In this document: in pieces, positions 17,975-25,737 of the stretch
How the letters are laid out: each line of letters begins with the position of its first letter
Numbering within the stretch: position 1 is the stretch's first letter
Assembly (NCBI GenBank): GCA_036268775.1
Contig: DATATM010000010.1
Coordinates: 1 to 64,000 of the forward strand
DNA: 64,000 nucleotides
Direction of reading: 5' to 3'
Source of the DNA: DASZIT01 sp036268775
GTDB lineage: Bacteria; Actinomycetota; Acidimicrobiia; Acidimicrobiales; RAAP-2
Program-made: the position numbers and the translations under genes
The notes under the pieces: generated by a model
Seen by the model: the letters and a program-made list of their open reading frames with translations, nothing else
Databases searched by the model: none
Told to the model about the DNA's origin: nothing

Positions 17975-18550
17975 ATGGGCGACAACCGATCGGGCGACGG
18001 GTCCCGGGTGACGAAGGCCGGCCGGCAGGTGGCGGTGACGCTGATGGGCGGCTTCGCCCTGGTGATGGCCTCCTGCACGTCGGGGGGCTCGACCAGTCCG
18101 ACCACCACGTCGGGGTCGCCGACAACCGTGGCCAGCTCCTCGACGACCACCGGGTCGACGGCATCGACCACCCTGCCGGCCAGCCCCGGGATCCAGAACC
18201 TCCCCGTCTCCAACACGGTCAAGAATCAGCTGACCGCCAGCTACGTGGCCTTCCGCGGCTTCAAGGCCACCGACGTCATCGGCACGGCGCCCGACAGCGT
18301 CTACTACGCCTACGACCCCTCCAACGGTACCTACTGGGCCATGGCCGAGTTCGTCCCCTCCCAGGAGGCCGGGTATCAGGTGCAGGTGAGCATGCAGGAC
18401 GCGGGTGGATTCGGCTGGTTCAGCCAGAAGTCGGGCGGCAACTGGAAGCCGCGAAACGGAAGTTTCCCGCCCTGGTGCCACGCCGACCAGTACTTCCCGA
18501 GCGGCGTCCTGGCCGCCTGGGCCATCTCGGCTGCCGAGTTGACCTGCTGA
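17975..18550 (+). CDS. Exported lipoprotein with Ser/Thr linker
   Basis: A 191-residue protein with an N-terminal signal helix (VAVTLMGGFALVMASC), lipobox Cys at about residue 35, and a Ser/Thr/Pro linker. The globular part (about residues 70-191) contains FRGFKATDVIGTAPDSVYYAYD and a tail with WCHADQYFPSGVLAAW; two cysteines could form a disulfide. No enzyme motif recognised; a surface-binding or inhibitor-like role is possible. The N-terminus MGDNRSGDGSRV is unusually polar before the signal helix. Confidence 0.65.
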   Translation: MGDNRSGDGSRVTKAGRQVAVTLMGGFALVMASCTSGGSTSPTTTSGSPTTVASSSTTTGSTASTTLPASPGIQNLPVSNTVKNQLTASYVAFRGFKATDVIGTAPDSVYYAYDPSNGTYWAMAEFVPSQEAGYQVQVSMQDAGGFGWFSQKSGGNWKPRNGSFPPWCHADQYFPSGVLAAWAISAAELTC

Positions 18551-18603
18551 CCGAGTCCCCAACCTGGACGCCCGGCTGATCGGGGTCAGCCCCGCTCAGC
18601 CCC

Positions 18604-18609
18604 TACGCT
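18604..18609 (+). promoter_or_regulatory. Putative -10 box (TACGCT) of maf, leaderless start
   Basis: TACGCT is 6 bases before the maf ATG at 18616; no Shine-Dalgarno is seen. Confidence 0.4.
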
Positions 18610-18615
18610 GTTTGG

Positions 18616-19212
18616 ATGCCGGATCGCACCCTCATCCTCGCCTCGGGATCCCCCGCCCGGCTGCAGTTGCTCCGAGAGGCCGGCTTCGATCCGAAAGTGG
18701 TGGTGAGCGGCGTCCCCGAGGATGACGTGGTGGCCGATGACACTTCGGGACTGACTCTCCTCCTGGCTGAGCGCAAGGCGTCGGCGGTGGCGGATCCCCA
18801 GGGGGACGCCATCGTCATCGGATGTGACTCGATCCTCGAGTTCGACGGCCGGCGATTCGGCAAGCCCACCTCGGAGGACGAGGCGATGGGATGGCTCCGT
18901 TCGATGCGCGGCCGCCAGGGGACGCTCTACACCGGGCACTGCGTCATCGACGAGCGCACCGGCGAACAGGTGTCAGAGGTGGCCGCCACCATCGTGCGAT
19001 TCGGCATCACCACCGACGACGAACTCCGGGCCTACCTGGCCACCGGTGAAGCCATGGCCGTGGCCGGCGCCTTCACCCTCGATGGCCGGTCGGCGCCCTT
19101 CGTCGACGGGGTCGACGGTGATCCCAGCAATGTGATCGGGCTGTCCCTCCCCTTGTTCCGATCGCTGCTCACCCGGCTCGGCATTCCCATGACCGCCCTG
19201 TGGGTCACGTGA
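18616..19212 (+). CDS. maf: Maf family nucleotide pyrophosphatase
   Basis: A 198-residue Maf/Ham1-like protein. The N-terminal LILASGSPARLQLLREAGF is diagnostic, and the conserved acidic residues occur in IVIGCDSILEFDG and EVAATIVRF. Family members hydrolyse non-canonical or canonical nucleoside triphosphates to monophosphates and are linked to cell division control. Length is normal. The gene overlaps the next one (dusB) by four bases, so the two are translationally coupled. Confidence 0.92.
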   Translation: MPDRTLILASGSPARLQLLREAGFDPKVVVSGVPEDDVVADDTSGLTLLLAERKASAVADPQGDAIVIGCDSILEFDGRRFGKPTSEDEAMGWLRSMRGRQGTLYTGHCVIDERTGEQVSEVAATIVRFGITTDDELRAYLATGEAMAVAGAFTLDGRSAPFVDGVDGDPSNVIGLSLPLFRSLLTRLGIPMTALWVT

Positions 19213-20339
19213 CCGAAGTTCTCCCTCCCCTCAAGCTGGGCCCGATCGCCGTCGACCCGCCGGTGGTGCTGGCGCCGATGGCGGGGGTGACCAACGTGGC
19301 CTTCCGGCGGTTGTGTCGTACTTACGGAGCCGGGCTCTACGTGAGCGAGATGGTGACCGCCCGGGCCCTGGTGGAGAGCAATCCGAAGACGATGGGCATG
19401 GCCGCCTTCGGCGATGACGAGCCGGTGCGAAGCGTGCAGCTCTACGGGGTCAACCCGACGGTGATGGGGTCGGCGGTCCGACGGCTGGTGGACGAGATCG
19501 GCGTGGACCACATCGACCTCAACTTCGGTTGCCCGGCGGCGAAAGTCACCCGGCGGGGCGGGGGGGCGGCCCTCCCGGTGCATCGACACCTGCTCCGCCG
19601 CGTCATCGCCGCCGCGGTGGAAGGGGCCGGATCCGTCCCGGTGACCACCAAGTTCCGGATCGGGGTCGACGATGACCACACCACCTACCTGGAGACCGGT
19701 CGGATTGCCGAAGGGGAAGGGGCGGTGGCGGTGGCCCTCCATGCCCGCACCGCCGAACAGCTCTACTCGGGGAGCGCCGACTGGCAAGCCGTCGCCGCGT
19801 TGAAAGAGGCGGTCACCACCATCCCGGTCCTCGGCAACGGCGACATCTGGGAGGCTTCCGACGCTCTGGCCATGGTGGCGGCCACCGGGTGCGATGGCGT
19901 GGTGGTTGGTCGGGGATGCCTCGGCCGACCGTGGCTGTTCCGGGATCTGGCCGATGCCTTCGCCGGTCGGCCCCTCTCCGCACCGCCGGGCTTGGGCGAA
20001 GTGGCCCGGATCATGCACACCCACGCCTCCTACCTCTGCGACACCTTCGGCGACGAATACGGCATCCGCCAATTCCGCAAGCACACCAGCTGGTATCTCA
20101 CCGGGTTCCCGGTCGGGCCCGACGTCCGTCGATCGATGGCCACCATTTCCACCCCCGAGGAGCTGGACGGGATTCTCGATCGCCTGGACGGTACGGTGCC
20201 GTTCCCCCCGGGGGCGGCCCGGATGGCCCGCGGGCACACCAATGGCCCGAGGCCAGTGCATCTCCCGACCGGCTGGCTGGAGACCGTCGACGACCCGACT
20301 CCCCCAGAAGGCGCTGAGGAACTGGTCTCGGGAGGCTGA
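19209..20339 (+). CDS. dusB: tRNA-dihydrouridine synthase
   Basis: A 376-residue FMN-dependent tRNA-dihydrouridine synthase that reduces uridines in the tRNA D-loop. The TIM-barrel start is VLAPMAGVTNVAFRRLC; the catalytic-site segment is NFGCPAAKVTRRGGGAAL, with its GCP cysteine at about residue 108 as the likely proton donor. HARTAEQLYSGSADWQAVAA and GNGDIWEASDALAMV bind phosphate and FMN. A helical RNA-binding domain follows (IRQFRKHTSWYLTGFP). The GTG at 19209 overlaps the maf stop (GTGA). The DusB class is chosen from the barrel and C-terminal pattern. Confidence 0.93.
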   Translation: MTEVLPPLKLGPIAVDPPVVLAPMAGVTNVAFRRLCRTYGAGLYVSEMVTARALVESNPKTMGMAAFGDDEPVRSVQLYGVNPTVMGSAVRRLVDEIGVDHIDLNFGCPAAKVTRRGGGAALPVHRHLLRRVIAAAVEGAGSVPVTTKFRIGVDDDHTTYLETGRIAEGEGAVAVALHARTAEQLYSGSADWQAVAALKEAVTTIPVLGNGDIWEASDALAMVAATGCDGVVVGRGCLGRPWLFRDLADAFAGRPLSAPPGLGEVARIMHTHASYLCDTFGDEYGIRQFRKHTSWYLTGFPVGPDVRRSMATISTPEELDGILDRLDGTVPFPPGAARMARGHTNGPRPVHLPTGWLETVDDPTPPEGAEELVSGG

Positions 20340-20467
20340 GACTCCCCGGGGTTACCGGGCCGGCCTAATGGGTGTGGGACAATGGGAACCGGGTTGACCA
20401 CGCCGGGCACATTCAAGCCTGGCCGCCGCGGAGAATCTGCGGTCGACACACTCACCCGACCTCCCAC

Positions 20468-22066
20468 ATGATCGTTGGCTCCTCACTCACTATCGAAATC
20501 GGTGACCGCACCCTGCTCCGTGACGCCTCCTTCGTGGTCGGGGCGGGTGAGAAGGTCGGCCTGGTCGGCCGCAACGGCACCGGGAAGTCCACTCTCATCT
20601 CGGTCATCGTCAACGAACCCGGCCAGACGGTCCGCTCGACCGGCAATGCCCGGATCCGGGGCACCTACAGCTTCTTGCCCCAGGTGCCGGTGGTCGGGGG
20701 TCTGGGACTGGAACCCAACGGCTTCTCCCACGTGCTGTCCGGCCGGGGCCTCGATGTCCTCGACGACGCCCTCAAGAAGGCGCGCGACCAGATGGCCAAG
20801 GATCCGAGCACCGAGAACATCGAGCTGTTCTCCGACCTGGAAGAGCAGTTCCGGGAGAACGGCGGCTACGAAGCCGAAGCCATCATGGCCCGGTTGGCCG
20901 ACGGTCTCGGTCTCCGGGAAGACCTCCTACTCGAGGACATCGACAGCCTCTCCGGAGGCCAGCGCCGCCGGGTCGACCTGATCCGCATCCTGTTTCAGGG
21001 TCCGGACACCATGATCCTCGACGAGCCCACCAACCACCTCGACCTCCCGGCCAAACGTTGGCTGATGGAAGAGCTGGAGAGCTTCCCGGGAGCCATCCTG
21101 GTGGTGTCCCACGACCTGAAGTTGCTGGACCGCTCGATCAACAAGGTGCTCCACCTCTCCGGCGGCCGCCTCCACGAGTTCAAGGGGACCTACTCCTCCT
21201 ACATGGTGCAACTGGAAGCTGACCAGACCCAGCGGGAGCGGTCCGCCCAACTCGAAGGCCGGGAGATCAAGCGGCTCTCGACGGTGGCCGACTCGATGCG
21301 AGGCAGCACCAACCGTCGGGCCCGCATCGCCAAGTCGATCGACAAGCGGGTCGAACGGCTCGAATCGTCCCGGACCGAAGTCCATGCCCGGGACAAGAAG
21401 TCGGTGTTCCGACTTCCCACCCCCAAGCGATCGGCCGAAGTCCCGCTGCGGACCATCGATCTAGGGGTGAGTTACGGCCGGTCCGCGGTGCTCAAAGGCG
21501 TGAGCTTCCACACCCGTCGGGGCGACCGCGTCGTCATCATCGGACGGAACGGGGCGGGGAAGTCGAGCCTGCTCCGCTGCCTGGCCGGCGTGCAGGAACC
21601 GACCACGGGGAAGGTGGAGATCGGGGTCAACGTCTCGCTCGGCTACTTCGCCCAGGAGCACGAACAGGTCGACTTGGAAGTCTCTGTCCTCGACAACATC
21701 GACGACACCATCCTCCGATCGGAGACCGAGCGCCGATCGCTGCTCGGGACGTTCGGGATCCCCGGGAAGGCCGCCTACCAGATGCCGGGCACCCTCTCCG
21801 GGGGCGAGCGGGCCAAGTTGGGGCTGGCCATGTTGGCGGCGGGGCAGGCCAATGTCCTGCTCCTCGACGAGCCCACCAACAACCTCGACCCGTCGTCCAT
21901 CGAGGCGGTCGGCACCATGCTGAGCAAGTGGGCGGGGACCATCGTGGTGGTGAGCCACGATCGCGCCTTCGTCAACGCGTTGGAGCCGACCCACTGCCTG
22001 AAGCTGCCCAGCGAGGTGTTCACTCATTGGGACGACAGGTACCTCGACCAGGTCGAAATGAAATAA
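20468..22066 (+). CDS. ABC-F family ATPase
   Basis: A 532-residue protein with two ATP-binding cassettes and no membrane part. Walker A motifs are GRNGTGKST and GRNGAGKSS, signatures LSGGQRRRVDL and LSGGERAKLGLA, and Walker B motifs are TMILDEPTNHLDL and VLLLDEPTNNLDP. Between the domains (about 245-315) is a charged helical linker (QTQRERSAQLEGREIKRLS), which in ABC-F proteins reaches the ribosomal P-site tRNA. Such proteins act on stalled ribosomes or give ribosome protection. The ATG at 20468 begins the homology; no Shine-Dalgarno is evident. The subtype (Uup, EttA or resistance type) cannot be fixed. Confidence 0.92.
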   Translation: MIVGSSLTIEIGDRTLLRDASFVVGAGEKVGLVGRNGTGKSTLISVIVNEPGQTVRSTGNARIRGTYSFLPQVPVVGGLGLEPNGFSHVLSGRGLDVLDDALKKARDQMAKDPSTENIELFSDLEEQFRENGGYEAEAIMARLADGLGLREDLLLEDIDSLSGGQRRRVDLIRILFQGPDTMILDEPTNHLDLPAKRWLMEELESFPGAILVVSHDLKLLDRSINKVLHLSGGRLHEFKGTYSSYMVQLEADQTQRERSAQLEGREIKRLSTVADSMRGSTNRRARIAKSIDKRVERLESSRTEVHARDKKSVFRLPTPKRSAEVPLRTIDLGVSYGRSAVLKGVSFHTRRGDRVVIIGRNGAGKSSLLRCLAGVQEPTTGKVEIGVNVSLGYFAQEHEQVDLEVSVLDNIDDTILRSETERRSLLGTFGIPGKAAYQMPGTLSGGERAKLGLAMLAAGQANVLLLDEPTNNLDPSSIEAVGTMLSKWAGTIVVVSHDRAFVNALEPTHCLKLPSEVFTHWDDRYLDQVEMK

Positions 22067-22073
22067 TCAGCCG

Positions 22074-22829
22074 ATGAGGCTACGGCTGTTCGGTCAATCC
22101 GCTGCCGCCCCCGACCCGTTGGGGGTCCCGGGGACCGAACGGCTACTGACCTTGACGGACGGGGTGGTGGCCATCGCCCTCACGCTGTTGGTGCTGCAGT
22201 TCAAGGTCCCCACCCTCGCCAAGGGAGTGGATCCCAACTCACCACACGCGCTGTATGTGGCGTTGCACCTCAGCGGTTCGCTGGTCAGCTACGTGGTGTC
22301 CTTCTACGTCATCGGCCAGTTCTGGCTGGCCCACCATCGGGTGTTCCGCTACATCTCCGGTCACAGTGAGAGCCTGGCCTGGTGGAACTTCGGCTTTCTC
22401 TTCACCATCACCCTGTTCCCCTTCACCAGCGCGCTCCTGGGCGCCTACTCCGACAACGCGCTGGCGGTCATCGCCTTCTCGATCAACCTGTTGTTGGCCA
22501 GCATCTCCACCACCCTGGTGCTGGGGGTGGCGAAGCAAATGCACATGCTGGTGCCCCAGGCTTCCCCATCGGTCCTCCAGGGCATCCGGGTACGGGGTCT
22601 GACTTCGGCAGGGGTCATTGCCGCCTCGATCGTGGTCGCCTTCTTCTCACCGCAGGACGCCAAATACGTGTGGATCCTCCTGGTCGTCACCACCCGGCTG
22701 GCCCGACTGTGGACGGACAGGACCGGACCACTCGATGCGTCGGCGGAGGGCCCGGTCGGTGGCGTGGTGGCCGAAGACGCCGACGGTGGAGCTGGCGAGG
22801 TCGGCGGTCACGGGGTCGGCACCACCTGA
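22074..22829 (+). CDS. TMEM175/DUF1211-family membrane protein (K+ channel-like)
   Basis: A 251-residue membrane protein with about six hydrophobic helices. The first helix carries the family signature TDGVVAIALTLLVLQF (the FSDGVxAIA motif of TMEM175), and a second motif FWLAHHRVF follows helix 3. Bacterial relatives form leaky potassium channels as tetramers. The acidic Gly-rich tail (about residues 222-251) is likely disordered. It starts seven bases after the ABC-F stop and is probably in the same transcription unit. Confidence 0.85.
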   Translation: MRLRLFGQSAAAPDPLGVPGTERLLTLTDGVVAIALTLLVLQFKVPTLAKGVDPNSPHALYVALHLSGSLVSYVVSFYVIGQFWLAHHRVFRYISGHSESLAWWNFGFLFTITLFPFTSALLGAYSDNALAVIAFSINLLLASISTTLVLGVAKQMHMLVPQASPSVLQGIRVRGLTSAGVIAASIVVAFFSPQDAKYVWILLVVTTRLARLWTDRTGPLDASAEGPVGGVVAEDADGGAGEVGGHGVGTT

Positions 22830-22872
22830 GCCGTTGGAGTCATCGACGCAGGCCACTGGCAGGTTGCGCCGA

Positions 22873-23310
22873 TCAGATAGGCCCGATGGCGACCTCGCCG
22901 TCCGGACCCACCGACCAGCCCGGATTGGTGGCTATCTCCCAGCGGAAGCCCGACGGGTCGGCAAAGTAGCCGTGAAACCCACCGAAGTCCGCCCACTGGC
23001 CGGCCTTCAGGATGGTGCCTCCCGCCGCCTCCACCGCCGCCAGCGTTGCCGTCACTTGGTCTTCGGTCTCGACGACTTGGGCAAGGCTGAACGGGGACGG
23101 CTGGGCCACCCGGTCAACCGGTTGGCCGACGTCGGCATCGAGGGCGTCGTCCCCGAAGAGGCCGAGGAGCAGCCCGTGGCCGATCTGGATGAACGTGATA
23201 GCCCCTGGGACTTCGAAGACGGGCTCCCAGCCCAGACCTTCCACATAGAAGCGGCGGGCTTCTTCCAGGTCGGTGACCCCGAGGGTGATGAAGTGCACCA
23301 GTGGTTCCAT
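22873..23310 (-). CDS. VOC (glyoxalase/bleomycin-resistance fold) protein
   Basis: A 145-residue vicinal-oxygen-chelate protein. It begins FITLGVTDLEEARRFYVEGLGW and ends with GYFADPSGFRWEIATNP, the paired betaalphabetabetabeta units with His/Glu metal ligands. Proteins of this fold bind metal and act on small molecules, or sequester drugs; no substrate can be named. The second half lacks some usual ligands but the DPSGFRWE end is intact. Alone on the minus strand, convergent with the TMEM175-like gene. Confidence 0.88.
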   Translation of the reverse strand: MEPLVHFITLGVTDLEEARRFYVEGLGWEPVFEVPGAITFIQIGHGLLLGLFGDDALDADVGQPVDRVAQPSPFSLAQVVETEDQVTATLAAVEAAGGTILKAGQWADFGGFHGYFADPSGFRWEIATNPGWSVGPDGEVAIGPI

Positions 23311-23357
23311 ACCGGAAGGATGCCATCCTCAGCGTCTCCCGGCCTCAAGCCTCCCCA

Positions 23358-24311
23358 TCAGGTGAAGTGGCGGCTCAGTTCGTTGGCGTAGTAGACGCCA
23401 AGGCCGTCGCTGGCCTCCGCCAGCCAGGTCGATAGCCGGATCGAGCCTGTTGATGGTGCTTCCGAATCGGCCAGTCCGGCCTCCATGGCCTGGAACTCGT
23501 CCTTTGTCAGTAGGACGTCGTGAAGGGCCAGTCCGAGGACGGACGACAGCACGGGAACTATGGCGGCGGGGACATGGACAGTGCGGCTCCGAGCGCCAAC
23601 TGCGTCTCGGATCAGGGCCACCAGCTCGTTGAACGTGGGATTCTCAGGTCCGACGGCATCGGTCACGCTGTCATCTGATTCGCAAGCCTTCTGGAGACAG
23701 AGTCGCGCCAGATCATCGATGTGGATGCCACGGATGCGGTAATTGCCGTCACCTCCGATGCCAAAGACCGGCAGCTGGCGGAGCAACCACGCAATGTTGT
23801 TGATCAATACGCCGTCACCTCCGAAGAGGATGGCTGGGCGGAGGATCGCGTACGAGACCTCGGACTCGGCCAATGCTCGCTCCACGAGGGCCTTCCCCCG
23901 GAAGTAGGGGAACGGTGACTGGAGGCTCGGGTTGGTGATGCTGATGTGGACGATCCGCTGTACCCCGGCTCGCTTGGCGGCGAGAAACAGGGTTCGAGAA
24001 TTTGCTACGGCCAGATCATGGTCGATTTGCCGATGAGCGAACCGAACCCAGTAGGTGTTGAACAGCGTGGTTGCACCCTGCAGCGACTCGACCAATCCGA
24101 GCTGATCATCGAAGTCGAGTGGGCACACTTCGACGTTGGGATGGCCCTCGCCGCGCTCGGGATGCCCGGTTACCGTCCGGACCCGGCGCCCACTGTCGAT
24201 CAGTGACTCGGCAATCGCCGCGCCTGAATAGCTGAAGGCTCCCGTGACGACATCCAAACCGGTATCGGTTCGGTCAGCTGGCGGGCCGGCGGTTTCGAGG
24301 GTCGAGGTCAT
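23358..24311 (-). CDS. NmrA-like NAD(P)-binding oxidoreductase
   Basis: A 317-residue atypical short-chain dehydrogenase. The N-terminus has a nucleotide-binding loop variant, VVTGAFSYSGAAIAESLI, in place of the canonical GxxGxxG, then VRTVTGHPER, and a YFRGKALVERAL segment in place of the YxxxK catalytic pair. This resembles the NmrA/complex-I 39-kDa-like group, many of which are redox sensors rather than catalysts. It starts four bases inside the end of the TetR gene (ATGA overlap at 24308-24311), so the pair is an operon controlled from the palindromic operator upstream. Confidence 0.85.
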   Translation of the reverse strand: MTSTLETAGPPADRTDTGLDVVTGAFSYSGAAIAESLIDSGRRVRTVTGHPERGEGHPNVEVCPLDFDDQLGLVESLQGATTLFNTYWVRFAHRQIDHDLAVANSRTLFLAAKRAGVQRIVHISITNPSLQSPFPYFRGKALVERALAESEVSYAILRPAILFGGDGVLINNIAWLLRQLPVFGIGGDGNYRIRGIHIDDLARLCLQKACESDDSVTDAVGPENPTFNELVALIRDAVGARSRTVHVPAAIVPVLSSVLGLALHDVLLTKDEFQAMEAGLADSEAPSTGSIRLSTWLAEASDGLGVYYANELSRHFT

Positions 24312-24961
24312 GTGGACTCCTTGGTGGTTGCGGGGGTGGTCATGGCCTCGAACCGCGAGGCAAGTTGCTTAGCGTGGGCGAACAAGGCGAGAGCGGGTTC
24401 AGCGTCGCCGTCGAGGTGGCTGAGCATTTCGAGGCCGAGGTAGAGAGCCACGATGGCGTGGGCCACATCTCGGGCGGGTAGCACGCTGCTCAACGGAGAG
24501 TCACTGAGGGCGGACTCGATGCTCGACTGGGCAAACTCCCGCCACGGCTGGATCCGTGACGCCACTTCCGGTCCGAGACCGGGGGTGGAAGACGACCCGG
24601 CGATCATCTCGACCAGCACCGTTATGTACCCAGCGTCGAGGTCGGTCTTGAAGATCCCTTCGGCAGCATCCACCAGCTGACTCGGACTCGTTGCCTCAGC
24701 AACTTCGGTTCCGTAGATGCTCAGACGCTCTTCGCTCACGGCATCGAGGGCGGCCAGGAGAAGGTTGGCCACGGAGCCAAAGTGATAGAAGACGAGACCC
24801 TGATTCACACCGGCTCGTTTGGCGATCACGCGGGCACTCGCACCTGTGTAGCCGTCTATCTTCAGCGATTCGATCGCCGCAACCACCAATGACCGGCGGG
24901 TCAGATCTGATCGATCCGATCCCCTCGCTACTGCCTTGCTCGGAGCACCCGCCTTAGCCAT
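24308..24961 (-). CDS. TetR-family transcriptional regulator
   Basis: A 217-residue one-component repressor. Residues about 20-65 form the DNA-binding domain (RRSLVVAAIESLKIDGYTGA, then RVIAKRAGVNQGLVFYHFGS). The remainder is the helical ligand-binding domain, with no recognisable specificity. It is co-transcribed with the NmrA-like reductase, and a strong palindrome lies nine bases upstream of the ATG, so autorepression with release by a small ligand is likely. The divergent small gene at 25124 would share the same operator. Confidence 0.92.
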   Translation of the reverse strand: MAKAGAPSKAVARGSDRSDLTRRSLVVAAIESLKIDGYTGASARVIAKRAGVNQGLVFYHFGSVANLLLAALDAVSEERLSIYGTEVAEATSPSQLVDAAEGIFKTDLDAGYITVLVEMIAGSSSTPGLGPEVASRIQPWREFAQSSIESALSDSPLSSVLPARDVAHAIVALYLGLEMLSHLDGDAEPALALFAHAKQLASRFEAMTTPATTKEST

Positions 24962-24970
24962 CGTTCTCCC

Positions 24971-25005
24971 GAATTGAGCGTCTGCTCAAACTATACGCTC
25001 AATTC
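24971..25005. promoter_or_regulatory. Palindromic TetR operator, three half-sites
   Basis: TTGAGC (24974-24979) and GCTCAA (24984-24989) form a perfect inverted repeat around GTCT, and a wider pair GAATTGAGCG (24971-24980) with CGCTCAATTC (24996-25005) is also perfect. So there are three half-sites, TTGAGC/GCTCAA twice. It sits between the TetR gene and the divergent gene at 25124, overlapping an AT-rich promoter core (CTATAC). Binding by the adjacent TetR is an inference from position and symmetry. Confidence 0.75.
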
Positions 25006-25123
25006 AGTGGATGCGCCACCCAAGCAAGTCGAACGCCGGGTGCCCCCGGATCGCCCGGAGGGTGGCTTGCCCGAAATCCGACCTCTAGCCTCCTCGAGTG
25101 ACGATCGACATGATGAGGGGGTT

Positions 25124-25387
25124 ATGTACGCAATCGTGACGAACGTCCATGTTGAGGATCCCGAAGAAGCCCGGTTGCTCCTCCCGGAGGGGAGAGAAAC
25201 GCTGGTTTCTCGCACACCGGGCATCGTGAACGCCTACTGGCTGGAGCCAATTGAGGGCATCGGTACGTCGGTTCTGATCTTCGAGACCAAGGAGCACGCC
25301 CAAGAGGCGGCCAAGTATCCGCTGCCTCCGATGCCGGGCGTCACCCAACTCGACATGATGATCCGTGAGGTATTTGCCCACATCTGA
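25124..25387 (+). CDS. Small ABM-like protein
   Basis: An 87-residue protein. Strand pattern YAIVTNVHVEDPEEARLLL, then PGIVNAYWLEP and TSVLIFETKEHAQEAA, fits a dimeric alpha/beta-barrel (antibiotic-biosynthesis-monooxygenase-like) fold. The ATG at 25124 has a GAGGGG ribosome-binding site (25115-25120). It is divergent from the TetR/NmrA-like operon and shares its operator, which suggests it belongs to the same detoxification or redox response. Activity unknown. Confidence 0.7.
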   Translation: MYAIVTNVHVEDPEEARLLLPEGRETLVSRTPGIVNAYWLEPIEGIGTSVLIFETKEHAQEAAKYPLPPMPGVTQLDMMIREVFAHI

Positions 25388-25435
25388 TCGTGCGATCGGT
25401 CCGCTTGGGTGGTGATGGGGCTCGCCCTGACCCGC

Positions 25436-25441
25436 TACCGT
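25436..25441 (+). promoter_or_regulatory. Putative -10 box (TACCGT), leaderless GTG start
   Basis: TACCGT lies 6 bases before the GTG at 25448, identical to the bioB box and spacing. Confidence 0.35.
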
Positions 25442-25447
25442 GGCCCT

Positions 25448-25714
25448 GTGAGCAGCCCGCAAGTCCCCGGTGGAGTGGTCCACAAACTGCCAGCAGACCT
25501 GCGCAAGGCACTGATCGGTAACTCCACGGCACTCTATGCCTGGAAGGACATCACCCCACTGGCCCGCAACGAGTTCATCTGCTGGGTCGAGGATGCCAAG
25601 CAAGAGAAGACCCGAGAACGCCGAATTCGGCGGACCCAGGAGGAACTAGAGGAAGGCCAACGTCGGCCCTGCTGCTGGCCTGGGTGCGCCCACCGCGAGC
25701 GCAACGGCAGATAG
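25448..25714 (+). CDS. YdeI/OmdA-family protein
   Basis: An 88-residue protein with the typical YdeI (bacteriocin-protection) core: LPADLRKALIGNSTALYAW, ITPLARNEFICWVEDAKQ, RRIRRTQEELEEGQRRPCCW. The last part adds CCWPGCAHRERNGR, seen in actinobacterial versions. Function in actinobacteria unknown. Start choice: a GTG at 25448 preceded at leaderless distance by TACCGT; an ATG at 25415 in frame is possible. A DUF1905 gene, the usual partner domain of YdeI, occurs separately at 29142-29411. Confidence 0.75.
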   Translation: MSSPQVPGGVVHKLPADLRKALIGNSTALYAWKDITPLARNEFICWVEDAKQEKTRERRIRRTQEELEEGQRRPCCWPGCAHRERNGR

Positions 25715-25737
25715 AGCCGGCTGGGTACCCCGTCTCG

